Source: Linum tenue | Taxonomy: Eukaryota; Streptophyta; Magnoliopsida; Malpighiales; Linaceae | DNA: 64,000 bases | Reading direction: 5' to 3' | Assembly: GCA_946122785.1 (NCBI GenBank) | Contig: CAMGYJ010000010.1 | Coordinates: 53,258,162-53,322,161 of the forward strand | Shown here: in pieces, positions 35,614-45,986 of the stretch | Numbering within the stretch: position 1 is the first letter of the stretch | Layout of the letters: every line of letters starts with the position of its first letter | Position numbers and translations under genes: made by a program | Notes under the pieces: model-generated | What the model was told of the DNA's origin: nothing | Seen by the model: only the letters and a program-made list of their open reading frames with translations | Databases searched by the model: none

Positions 35614-36061
35614 TAGGGGTGGCTATACGGTCCGTCCGGTTAAATTGGTCCAAATTGATCCGGTCCCAGTTCGGTCTTTTCGAAAATATAAGAACCAAAG
35701 ACTGGATTGGATACCGTCCGATCTTGATCCGGTCCGGTCCCAGTTCGATCTTGATTTTATACTGAGTTTGTGGGGATTTGAGTGGCCTAAGGCCTGAAAG
35801 TGTGAGGAGTTGTTTAAGTTTTGTACTAAGTGCAAAGGTTTGTGACCGTTTATGCAAATTACCTTTAAGTTTTGGGTGTTGAGCTCTCTTATCCGGTCTT
35901 TATCCAGTTTTCGATCCGATCCCCAACGACTTTTTACCTCAAATCTAAGCCCAAAAATTGGATTGGATTGTTTACTATCCGATCCCGATCCGATTTCGAT
36001 CCGAGTTATACAGTCCGGTTTCGGGTAAAACCAAAAAACCCAAACCAAATAGTTAGCCCTA
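35614..36061. mobile_element. Non-autonomous hAT-type element (448 bp)
   Basis: It starts TAGGGGTGGCTA and ends TAGTTAGCCCTA, flanked by a perfect 8-bp target duplication CTGGTTGG at 35,606-35,613 and 36,062-36,069. The subterminal and internal sequence repeats GATCCGGTCC- and CGATCC-type motifs on both strands. No transposase. Short open frames inside are not genes. Confidence 0.87.
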
Positions 36062-36188
36062 CTGGTTGGACCAGCTCGTTCGACACGGTTTCGATAATCG
36101 TGGTTGAACCATTTCTAAACTCGGCGCTACAAAGAGCTTAGTTGTGAGTTAGAGAATGTTGTCATCAGATTCCACTTAGAGGACGGCC

Positions 36189-36580
36189 GAATTTGGAAAA
36201 AACCCTTTTTTTTTTTGTGTGGAGAAAACTATTAATTTGCTCCATCTTGTCATTATTTCGGTAGAATCACAATTCACAGCTACCGCCACTTCCAAAGCTC
36301 CAAGCATAAAAAATGCTGTTCATTATTATGTCACTTGATTAGTGGCGTAACGATGTTTTAATTAATCATTTTCATGATTTCATTCATTTTTATTATGTAC
36401 AAATTGTGTTTTGTTCCCCATCAATTACCCAATCACTCACAAAATAAAAAAATAAAAGAAGCTTCTCAATACCACTAATTAGTAGCCGCCCGAATTGGAG
36501 ACAAATATCCATTTGCCCATCTTGTCTTTATTTCGTTAGAATCAAAGCTACCGGCACCTCCAAAGTTGCAAGCATCAATT
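36189..36580. repeat. Diverged ~100-bp direct duplication
   Basis: About 36,189-36,310 and 36,490-36,577 share the order CCGAATT, then CCATCTTGTC, ATTTCG.TAGAATCA, AGCTACCG and CACNTCCAAAG. They are separated by AT-rich sequence with no gene. Origin unknown. Confidence 0.5.
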
Positions 36581-37112
36581 CAGAAATTTGAGGGTATTTG
36601 GAGGTTGAAGAACGTAGAGAGATGGCAATTATATGTTCTTCGAGCAAATTACGTTAAATTGTTTGTGTGTTTCATTTTTATTCGATTATTTGATTGTTGG
36701 ACAATTATATACTTGTATATTCAATTCTTACAACATTACTTAGTTGTTTTAGAATCGACAACCTAAACCTCAAACTCAATTGGCACTTAAACTAGTTTCC
36801 TCCACTATCGCCTAGGGTTTTTTTTTTTTTTTACAAAGGGTATGAATTAGGGTTGAGACTTGAAAGGATGTTGAATAGCAGAACCTATAAGATAAGGGTT
36901 CTAATGAGGGTTTGCAAAGCTTAGAACTTGTTGCTCATGTTGCAAAATAATGGGTAATGTGAAGGAGGGGCAAACATCAACGAAATCGAGCGAGCTCGTA
37001 AGTAAATAAAACATTAACTCGTTCCTAGGGAACCCTAAATACGATAAAAGGACGCACTTATAATGGGGCTTGCTATTTGCCGCCAAACAAATTGCTATTT
37101 GCCGCCAACTAA

Positions 37113-37143
<31 letters not shown>

Positions 37144-37346
37144 TATATATGTACATCTTTGGTTAAGTTTTTTCACAATCTACAACATTTTCAAGTTTCA
37201 GAAAACGTATTGAATCAGAAAAAATCGACGCTCGCCGGAAAAGTCGCCGGAAAACCATCGGGAAAGCCCATCCTCGACGTAAACTGCGGTCACGCATCCA
37301 TGAATCATCACTAAGCAGGTGCGTCAACTTTTTTTTAGTTTCGAAC

Positions 37347-37664
37347 AATTTTTCCGACGATTTTTAACGAACAGAGGGTGGGCCGAAATTTTCCGGCGGC
37401 CGGAACCTGGCCGGGCCGAAAATTTTCGGCGGCCGGAACCTGGCCGGGCCGACGGAAAAAGGTGGCCGGAGCCTGGCCGAGCCGAAAAATATTTTCGGCC
37501 CGGCCAGGCTCCGGCCACCTTTTTCCTTCGGCCCGGCCAGGTTCCGGCCGCCGAAAATTTTCGGCCCGGCCAGGTTCCGGCCGCCGGAAGTTTTCGGCCC
37601 GGCCAGGTTCCGGCCGCCGGAAAATTTCGGCCCACCCTGTTCGTTAAAAATCGTCGGAAAAATT
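37347..37664. repeat. Long GC-rich imperfect palindrome (about 310 bp)
   Basis: The left arm starts TTTTTCCGACGATTTTTAAC and the right arm ends with its inverse (GTTAAAAATCGTCGGAAAAA). Between them, units of about 29 bp built on GGCCGGAACCTGGCCGGGCC and its complement are stacked, with a centre near GCCGAAAAATATTTTCGGC (37,481-37,500). The right arm holds one extra unit. An RNA copy would form a very stable hairpin. Confidence 0.85.
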
Positions 37665-37796
37665 CGATTTTAGGAGTTGAATTTAGATTTTAGGAGTTGA
37701 ATTTAGAGTTTAGGAGTTGAATTTAGAGTTTAGGAGTTGAATTTAGCGTTTAGGAGTTGAATTTAGCGGTTAAGAGTTGAAATTAGCGTTTAGGTT
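37665..37796. repeat. 20-bp minisatellite, about 6 copies
   Basis: Tandem copies of TTTAGGAGTTGAATTTAGAG with single-base changes, adjoining the first palindrome and ending just before the FAR1-like reading frame. It may be the untranslated leader or promoter of that frame. Confidence 0.85.
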
Positions 37797-37836
37797 CACA
37801 AGAATATTGATGTGTTATATTGTAATTGTAGGAAAA

Positions 37837-38508
37837 ATGTCAGAGTGGTTACCGGCCGATCATGATTACACAGCAGAATTTGAGAATGGGATCCATTATG
37901 CAAGTGTGGAGTTAGCTGAGTTAGCTGCAATAGCAATCGCTCAGGAGAACGGGTTCTTTATTGTTAGAGGAGCATGGAAACCGAATACTTCTGGACTTAC
38001 TGCCCTCTGTATGTATTGCGACAGAAGCAGTAGGATCGTTAAATCTTATAAACCAGACCCTACGAAGGAGACGCGTGGGAATACTAGTTCGAAGGGTACT
38101 GGTTGCCAGTTTCAGATATGTATTAAGGAAGTATGGCAAAAGGATCGTCCAAACACATGGGTCCTAGTGGGAGTGACAAGTCGTGCAACCGGAGCTAATA
38201 GAGGGCGCGACGCTCAGCCGAAAAAATATTTCGGCCCGGCCACGTCCCGGCCGCAATTTTTTTTTCGGCCGGTCGCCGAACGCGCCGCCGGAAAACTTTT
38301 CGGCGGCGCTTTCGGCGACCGGCCGAAAAAAATTTGCGGCCGGAACGTCGCCGGGCCGAAAGAATTTTTCGGCTGGGCGTCGCGCCGGCCGAAATTTTTT
38401 TTCGGCCCGGCCACGTTCCGGCCGCCAAATTCTTTCGGTCCACCGTGTTTTTCGCCGGAAAACTGGAAAAATCGCCGGAAAAACAGAAAAAATTGTCGGA
38501 AAAAGTAA
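37837..38508 (+). CDS. FAR1/MULE-type N-terminal DNA-binding domain, truncated, with palindromic tail
   Basis: From MSEWLPADHDYTAEF the first ~115 residues resemble the N-terminal zinc-binding domain of FAR1-related and MULE transposases: a hydrophobic helix (LAELAAIAIAQENGFFIV), RGAW, then CMYCDRSSR and GTGCQFQICIKEV as Cys ligands. After TSRATGANRGRD the frame runs into the second GC-rich palindrome and reads as basic low complexity (RPKK, FGPATFRP) until TGA at 38,508. The rest of the Cys/His set and the transposase core are missing. An in-frame Met at 37,777 lies in the minisatellite and is less likely. Probably a decayed transposase gene; a captured host domain is the alternative. Confidence 0.6.
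   Translation: MSEWLPADHDYTAEFENGIHYASVELAELAAIAIAQENGFFIVRGAWKPNTSGLTALCMYCDRSSRIVKSYKPDPTKETRGNTSSKGTGCQFQICIKEVWQKDRPNTWVLVGVTSRATGANRGRDAQPKKYFGPATSRPQFFFRPVAERAAGKLFGGAFGDRPKKICGRNVAGPKEFFGWASRRPKFFFGPATFRPPNSFGPPCFSPENWKNRRKNRKNCRKK
38200..38390. repeat. Second GC-rich imperfect palindrome (about 190 bp)
   Basis: The arms run from GGCGCGACGCTCAGCCG (38,202) to its inverse CGGCTGGGCGTCGCGCC (38,369), with a centre at CGCCGCCGGAAAACTTTTCG near 38,296. A further GGCCCGGCCACGTTCCGGCC unit follows to 38,428. The motifs are related to, but differ from, those of the first palindrome. Confidence 0.85.
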
Positions 38509-38762
38509 ACTTACTTGTTTCCGACGATTGATGACGACGGGAAGTTGGCCGGCGACGGAGGAACTGTGCCGGCGACGGAGGCACTGGGCTCGTCGACAAA
38601 AGTGTTTTGTTGGAATGAGGTAATGTTATGGTACTCAAATTTATAGGAAGGGAAGGAAGGGGAGAATTCAAAATTTGAATTCAAATTTTTTTTTTTTTTT
38701 TTTTTTTGGTTGGCGGCAAATAGCAATTTGGTTGGCGGCAAATAGCCGTTCACCTTATAATT

Positions 38763-39402
38763 CGCATTCCTTGTTTTTAGATCGTAAACCTCATTTCTAA
38801 GACATGATATGTGAACCAAATCTGACCGACTAAAACACTTCTTAGTATCGACCCAAAGTTTTGCTCTTAACATTCATACATAATACACTCACTCCAGCAG
38901 ATTTTCCATTAATATCACCTCAACTTGCAACATAAAATTTACAATACCAACAACTCATCCAACCTAGAAAACAATGGGCATCAAGGGAGGAAATGAGAAC
39001 AAGAGGACAAGATGTCTGCCATTTACACTCCATAACTTAATCATGTCCACCATGATCCCTCTACATATAACCCCACCTTGCCAATTTGAACCAAAGCGCA
39101 CCAAACACACTCCCCACAATTTGATGGCAAATCTGTAATTCTCATCGAGTAGGCTCACCTACCATTAGCAAGATACCAAGAATAGTGGGTTCCCCAACAC
39201 TCTTGCAACTGTTGTGATTTGTCTCATAAAATCAATCGGTTTATGTATGGATTTTAATCATTTTCTTAATTATATGTATTCTCGAAATTAAAGTTAATTC
39301 ATAGATTTGAGGTTTGTACATTTATCAACACGAAAGTTAACTCATAAAATTGAGGATTGTACAGATTTGTCATACCATGTACTTTAACACCACAATTAAA
39401 AT
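38763..39402. other. Gene-free sequence between the MULE and the LTR
   Basis: No coding exon, repeat unit or transposon terminus recognised. A 64-codon open frame on the minus strand (39,158-38,964) has no family features. Confidence 0.4.
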
Positions 39403-39820
39403 TGTTGATGTGACTTGAATCGGACTATCAGCCGCTATGAGCCTATGACTGGATTAGTCGGAGGTCTCGCTGACCGGTCAGCGAGTGGTGTCAAGGTGCA
39501 ACGTTGCCCCCGGCCCGCGGTGTTTGGGCTCAATGTTATTTGGGTTCGGGTCATGAGCCTGGTCTGTAACCGTTTCCTTTGCCAGGTTGGATTAGGTTTA
39601 GACCCACATGGAGAAGTACTATAAATACTTCTCATACTCCTATGTAATTTGTAATCTCCTCGATATAGTAAAACTGGCTCTCTCTCGCCCGTGGATGTAG
39701 CTAACACACGTCCTGTTAGTGAACCACGTAAATCGTGTGTCGTGTTTTCGATTCTCGCTCTCGTATTCTTGCTTTGTCGATTCCAGCGATTTTCCGATCT
39801 GTAGCAGCGCGTTTATAACA
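39403..39820 (+). mobile_element. Probable solo LTR (Copia-like)
   Basis: About 418 bp, TG at 39,403 to CA at 39,820. It has a TATA box (ACTATAAATACTTC, 39,619) and downstream CTCTCTCTCGCCCGTGG, GTGAACCACGTAAATC and a pyrimidine-rich stretch ending TTATAACA, all in the order seen in plant Copia LTRs. Flanking A-rich bases (AAAAT / AAAAA) do not form a perfect 5-bp duplication, so the exact edges are uncertain. No internal retroelement region adjoins it. Confidence 0.55.
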
Positions 39821-39859
39821 AAAAATAACACCGTAAGAATTTGAGTAGGTGATCTAAAC

Positions 39860-40451
39860 TAGGGGTGGAAATTGGGGTGGGTGTGGTTACTCGCCCTACA
39901 TTTTGCGGGTACCCACACCCACAAATTTACAATTATGCTACCCACAACCCACACCGCAGTGGTTAGTGGGTTTGTGCGGATTGGGTGTGGTTACCCGCAA
40001 AAATCTATATTTGCAAGCATAGAGTTCTAGTCGCCACTAACGTATTTGTTGTTCGTAACTAGATTATAGTGATATACACTTGTGTTGTTCGTGGAGATAT
40101 AATTTTGTACATCGATCTTACTCAACGTGGAGATTTTTTTCTTTTTGAGTTTGGTATTCAACTTTTGTGCGAGAGAGCTGTGATTTCATATTTCCCCGCC
40201 TAGGGGTGAAATATGACAATTAAATATGATCTTGTATTTTTTTCACACAAAAGCAAAAACATACCCATAAAAGTTGCAAAAGGTGTTCACTTTTAATGAA
40301 TTGATTATTCTCCACTTTATCGATTATAGTGTTTTATAAACTAAAAAATTCTTACATAAAACACAACTTGTGGATATGGTTACCCACAATAAGTACGGGT
40401 TGGTGCGGTTTGCGAATTATCCACAACCCGCAACCCAAACTTCCACCCCTA
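39860..40451. mobile_element. Non-autonomous hAT-type element (592 bp)
   Basis: It starts TAGGGGTGGAAATTGGGGTG and ends with the inverse, CAACCCAAACTTCCACCCCTA in outline. It has a perfect 8-bp target duplication, ATCTAAAC, at 39,852-39,859 and 40,452-40,459. Subterminal GGGTGTGGTTACCCGC-type motifs occur on both strands; the interior is AT-rich. No transposase. Confidence 0.88.
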
Positions 40452-40775
40452 ATCTAAACTACAATTTAGCTATAACACTACGTCACAAACCAGTTTGCTA
40501 TAACAATTTAAACTATTGGAAGAGATTCGTGTATATATATATACTAGTAAAGAAGCCCGCGCTCTGCGGCGGGGAGACTATATTGTGGGAATGGAGAGTT
40601 GTAAGCGAAAAAGCGGAGTCATTGTGCATGTGAATAGTTTGTACGTACATCGCGGATACATAAGTCTGTTGATGTTGAAGTGCAAATATTGCTAAATACT
40701 GGGATAATATAGGTAAGACAACGGTCGAGCACAATGACTTTCTGCGCAAGCGTTGACGTTTTCATTAGTTTATTG

Positions 40776-42920
40776 TTAAAGCTGGCTGCGGTCGAATGCA
40801 GAAAGTATAGTAAACTCCAGAGGAGTCTGAGCCAGATATCCAGGTTTAGGGAGTTGCACACAAAACGAAAACCAACATCCATTCATGGCCACAATTGCTG
40901 GAGGGAAATGGCCATGGCGGTGGGGATGCTGCAACAATAGTTCGTTTGCTGTAACTCCAAGCAAAGATTCAGCGGTCTTTCCAAGTGCGACGAAGCACGC
41001 CGAACCAGTAGTGTCTCCGACAGCCAAATGAATTTTGTAGCTGTAAAAATGTATTAAAATTTCAGGGTTGAATTGGGCGTGCCCACTTGACTGATGGGGA
41101 AAAGGTGGATTTTAAACTAACCAATGTTCGGTTTCTTCAGCCTTTAGTTGGCCATGTTCTTCACAAAAAAAATCACCAGTGCCAGGAAATTCCCTAGCTG
41201 TCTTAAAGCAAAAGGCACATCCTAAGTAGAACCATGATCTTGAAGCCTCAGTGGAGAGGACTTGCGCCAAACAATAGTACTGGGTAGCCTGTAGGTAAAC
41301 AAAACTGGTGAGAAAATTTAGCTAAGCAGCCAAGAAATTTGTTAGTTTACTGGGAAAAGGGACTGGAAAAACAGATCCATCTAGTGGTGAGGCAGAATAA
41401 ATTTTGAAGCATGAAAATAATGGCTGGCTACATTAATAGTGCAGATTATGCTTTAACCTGCCATGAAGTAATAAGACACAGTGCTGTGACAGTAAAAGTT
41501 ATGACAAAAGAACGCACGTCAACCATTGGATTTCTGGAAAGGCGGATGAGGTCCATAATTGTCTTGGTACTGTCAGCTCGAAACATTTCCTCTTCAAAAT
41601 AAGTGGAAAAGCATGGAGGATAATATCGGATCGTATCTGTACCACCAGTAGCACTACAATTTCGAAAGTATATGAGATAAACGGAAAGTAAATTACTAAA
41701 AGCGGCATCTTGTAAGAGACTTACGTAGCACGCAAAACATTTGCCAATTCAGAAGATGGCTCCAAAACAAACCGTGTAGCGGAGGTGCTGGTTAAAAAAA
41801 TGCCGCCTTTGGTAGAAGTAGGAAAGGAGATGTGAGTCGTCGTAGAATGGATTAGCAATAGCATTAACTGTGAGGGATAAAGGTGCAGTGTAAACCTGTT
41901 GTGGCGTCAGTAACTTGAAGACTGCATACACCAAGTATAACAGAACCCATGCGGCCAAGGTATGCTAGTTCTTCTCCATCTAGTGATCGAGCAACATCGC
42001 CACATATGGTGATGTTAACACGTATATTTCTGCAATAGTAAAGTGCAGGTTAGACGGAGATGATTGGAATTACGTTTAATCAACTACAAATGGAAAGGTA
42101 CACAATCGCATTGCATTGAAAACCTTTCGTTTTGTATGACCAGTTTCCGCCTAATAATAGCACCAGTGGATGTTGCCGAACAGGATAACCCGCTCACAGA
42201 AACAACTCTGCCAACAACCTCTACATTTGAAGAGGTGTTACAAGAGCGTCAATTCATTAGTGCAAAAAACCAAGTGAAGTATATGTGATGAGATTACAGT
42301 AATTGCCAGGTGAACCTATGAGCTGGTTTGTTGAGCGAGGTAAGCCGTGCAAGGAACTGAAGTGAAAAAACTCAAATGAATCAGCACAGAAACCCGGTGA
42401 CAACATGGTTACATCCTCAAATATGGTTCCCTGAGAAAGGACCAAACTAAATCTATGGGAGCAAGGGCGGCACAGTGGCTGTGGTTTTGCCAGCTGGAAT
42501 CCAGTAACTAAGTAGACACACCCTAGTTGCAGGTGTGGGCCAAATTGGTGACCTAAATGTGGTGTCGCGATGGCCTGGATTAAGGTTCCCTGTTAAACAG
42601 GGAGGAGGCGAAGCAAGAGAAATGACCGAAGAGCACAATTTGCACTGGCAAGTGCAAAAAAAAAAACGTTAAAGGAACTGCTATATTACCTTGGAATCGG
42701 TCCAAAGACTGCAAAACTGTGAGAGAATGGATGGATTTTCTGAATTGCAATAACCCCAAACATGCAAGAGTCGTATCTTGAGAGCAGCTTCTGGCCCTTC
42801 AGTTCCATTCAAATCCAGAAGCAGCTTTTGCGGAAGCATGTCTCTTTTGTGAGGGAATTGGGGACGAAGATCGAACCGGGTGACACCAGAAGGAAGGTTG
42901 AACAGGAACAGTATGCTGAT
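40776..42920 (-). CDS. RPA1-like OB-fold protein C (multi-exon)
   Basis: Coding blocks on the minus strand, in order: LRPQFPHKRDMLPQKLLLDL ... RLLHVWGYCNSENP ... LWTDSK (OB-A start, about 42,900-42,690); GTIFEDVTMLSPGF (42,430-42,320); VEVVGRVVSVSGLS (42,240-42,110, OB-B); VNITICGDVARSLDGEELAYLG (42,030-41,895); STKGGIFLTSTSATRFVLEPSS (41,820-41,725); ATGGTDTIRYYPPCFSTYFEEE (41,655-41,500); WFYLGCAFCFKTAREF ... FFCEEH (41,290-41,123, zinc-ribbon-like); YKIHLAVGDTTGSACFVALG ... LLGVTANELL (41,042-40,776). The last two match the RPA1 C-terminal DNA-binding domain. It resembles plant 'replication protein A 70 kDa subunit-like' genes common in Helitrons. Exon borders are approximate; the middle of OB-A looks short. 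Confidence 0.65.
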
Positions 42921-43791
42921 TTAGGATTTTAGTGAGGAAATAGCGGAAGAAGAGTAAAGTTGATGAGAGAGGATGAAAGGTGAGATAAGAGCAGGGATCT
43001 TCCTAAACGTTGAATAAAACAACAAAACACATAAACTTTCTCTCGAACTGTTAAGTGTTTCTGCGGCCCAAAATGATTAAAAATAAAATAAACAATGTTC
43101 GTAGAAGAAAAGACTAAAAGACAAGTGGTGTGAAGGGAATCTATTACTTTTCAACTGAGGCAACAGTACAGCAAATGGGGGAAACATACTAACACTGGAG
43201 GCTAGAAGGGAATGACCGATTTTAGTCGAATTAGAGGAGGTTACATTAGGAACACAGTACACTGTAGATAGCGAATAAGTGGTGGTTAATGATATCTGTA
43301 ATGATCTTGAGATCTAATATAACAGAACAGTAACGACACAAGAGTGAAGACAGAACACTCAAACACATGTAAAACAAAGGAACTGCAGAAAGGGCATAAC
43401 TAAGACGAATAAAATACGAACGTGCATTGCCAAGTACATTGTTTAGATCTGAACTATTTGGATGGTTGAGCTTAAAGGGTAGCTACCATACACAACGTAC
43501 CAGAACAGTTTATGTTCAGAATGGAAATAAAGATGGACTATTCCAATTCTCAAAAGATCGAATTAACTAATAATGTTGCAATCCATGTCTTCTGGGCCTG
43601 CCTTACTTTGATCCTTCCTCAGGCAACAACCCAATTCGTTCCTTAGTCCTAAGAGCTGCAATAAGAACAGACATGTGGGTATTTATTAGTGCGCAAAAAA
43701 TGGTTGTGCCCACGAACACTAATGTTCCACTGAATGCAAAACAAAAGTAGGAAGGAATGTACCTTCTTTGACTGCAATGTAAGGACTTCGG

Positions 43792-45986
43792 TCAGATGCG
43801 CAATTTAAGTTCTCGCAATGGCTGAAATGCTTTTGAATCCCAAATCGCAAACATGCGGATGTGTGGTTCATCTGAATCTTCTGATCCCACGATGTACAGT
43901 TCTGCCATTAGCTGAACATTGCAGAATGTTCTGAGCAACTCAACTCTCTCGTCATATGGCATCATTTGGAACTCGAGCGGTGGCATACGGATTAGAGCAA
44001 GAGAAGGTTGATGATTCAGAACTATTGTTGCGGTGTGATTTCCTGATTCGCATTCAGCCTGCAATTCGTAGTACAATCTAAACGTATACGTAGATTAGAG
44101 ATGTGGTAGCAATGAATTGTTACTTAACAATAAGGAAAAGAAAAGTAGTCGTAATTTGGAAATACTCAGTGTCTTCAGGAAAAGTTTTGCAGGTCTCAGA
44201 ACCAAGATGGAACTTAAGTATCTTCAATTTGCATCGATAGAGTATCTGTCACACGGATTGAATTAGGAAAAATGTCAAATCCAGTTTTTGTGAGTAACTA
44301 AAACATTTATTTTGTTGGAAGGGCACCTGAGGATGCTTGATAATTTTCATATATACTTGCTTAACAATCTACAGTTGCACAAAGAAGGTAAGGAAAGTCA
44401 CCTCAGTTTCCATTTCTCCTAATGGAACTTTGGTCTTCAATTCCAGCAGTGAAATTCTGGGAGGAATCTTGCGCCGAAGGTATCCAAGGCGCTCCTTCGA
44501 GCTGTAGTCAATGATGTCCACTGGCAATCTGTTATGAAAGAACCTAGTAGGTTTGTTGTGTTCAATTAGCTAACTGGATGCATATAATGAAAAGAAAGAT
44601 GCAAATAGTACAGCATACCTGTTCATTAAAAGATGTGTCGTTTCATTGTATGGTTGCACAATGAGACGGGTCCCAGGAGATGTCACTAAACAAAACGGCG
44701 GAATATGGGTGAATTCGTGGATATTTCGGGTGAGGCCTGTTGCTGTAATGATCAGAGGATAATGCACCTCGCTTCCATCAGCACTATGAATGAATTGTTT
44801 AATCCGCGTTCCGATGTAGCTCACAAGTCCTTTATTGCCACTATGAAGTTGGAAGACAACTAATGAGTGTTAATACAGACCCATTTCCATTCAAACGTAT
44901 AAAACATAAACTGATTTCGAAGCATACCTCATGTCTTCAAGATAGATTTGGAACATAAATGTATCAGAATTGACCCTAAGTGGTTCTGTTATGTGCGTCA
45001 CGCATCCTGTGATTTCTGAAGCATGAATCTGGTTGAGTTATTTGGTTGCATGTGGTCTGTAAATATTATATTTAGGGAAATAAAATATTCTGTGCATCAA
45101 TTTAAGATGCAGGATGCTGTGTTCAGTTGGTTAAGTATGAAGAAGAAATACCTGAGTAACAGAGTGGGAGACTTGCAGGAGAAACACTGTAATCACAAAG
45201 GACTTGATGGGCATAGTCATCTGGAAAATTCATGGTGCTGCGATATTCATGGATTCCTTCGAACGCACCTCTATTTGTGAAAGACAATCTCAAAGTGGAA
45301 GGTGCAATTCGACGTTCAGATTTAGCCGGTATCACAGTTGGGTTTATCATGGTGTAGAGACAACCAAGGTTCATGTCTGAACACATGTCAGGAGAGTTTC
45401 CACATCGCACAACAGCTTCCATAAGCTGTCCCTATAGCAGTTACAATGTTGGAAACATGTGTTCACTAAACATTCTATGTTTAAAGTATAAGCAGGAAGT
45501 AGTTTTGTTTTTTATAGACGTACCTCTTTGTCTAGCCAAAGCATTTGTATAGAGGTAGCAGATGTAGTTTCACAGGGGTCACATTCTGTCCAGATGTTCA
45601 GTAGGCGTGCCATGAGGAAAATGTTGTTGGTTCCCAGATGGAGTTCACGGAAGGTTGTGGATTGCTGCATGACATCTAAAACAAAGCGAAACTGCATGAC
45701 AACACATAAAAGCATACGGAGATAAGGCTATTGTTCAGTAATGGGAAAATACCATGTGGGTCCGGTGGTAACATTTCGCTCTCTGTGATTGCCAAAAAAC
45801 AGAACTCAGTGGGCAGGACTTTTTGGGTGCAGGACGAACTTGCTTTCTATAGCTGCGGGAAGAAATATGATCACCAGAATAAATGTGAAAGCTATCAGAA
45901 ATAACAGTAAAAATGCACAGGTTATTGCACCAACAAAGAACCATGTCTTGCTCGCTATTTGGAGACCTGTCGACATTTAGCGGCAA
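43792..45986 (-). CDS. RPA1-like OB-fold protein B (multi-exon)
   Basis: Blocks on the minus strand: an N-terminal stretch near 45,985-45,735; FRELHLGTNNIFLMARLLNI ... SIQMLWLDKE (45,715-45,525, OB-A, same design as RLLHVWGY ... LWTDSK in protein C); LGCLYTMINPTVIPAKSERR ... LRLSFTNRGAFEGI (45,425-45,150); EITGCVTHITEPLRV (45,015-44,935, OB-B); VHYPLIITATGL and FCLVTSPGTRLIVQPYNETT (44,824-44,620); LPVDIIDYSSKERLGYLRRK (44,530-44,402); and a terminal exon ending FQPLRELKLRI at 43,792. No zinc ribbon is evident. Likely an ssDNA-binding RPA relative. Exon edges are approximate and expression is unknown. Confidence 0.58.

Larger units (their letters stand above)
37065..38752. mobile_element. Mutator-like element (MULE) with long terminal inverted repeats
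   Basis: Left end (37,065-37,110) and right end (38,707-38,752) are inverted: each carries two tandem copies of GCTATTTGCCGCCAA followed by a poly-A (left) or poly-T (right) run. The flanks are ACTTATAAT (37,056-37,064) and CCTTATAAT (38,753-38,761), an 8/9 match to the 9-bp duplication made by MULEs. Inside are two GC-rich palindromes, a 20-bp minisatellite and a FAR1/MULE-type N-terminal domain, but no DDE transposase core, so the element looks internally deleted. Confidence 0.75.
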
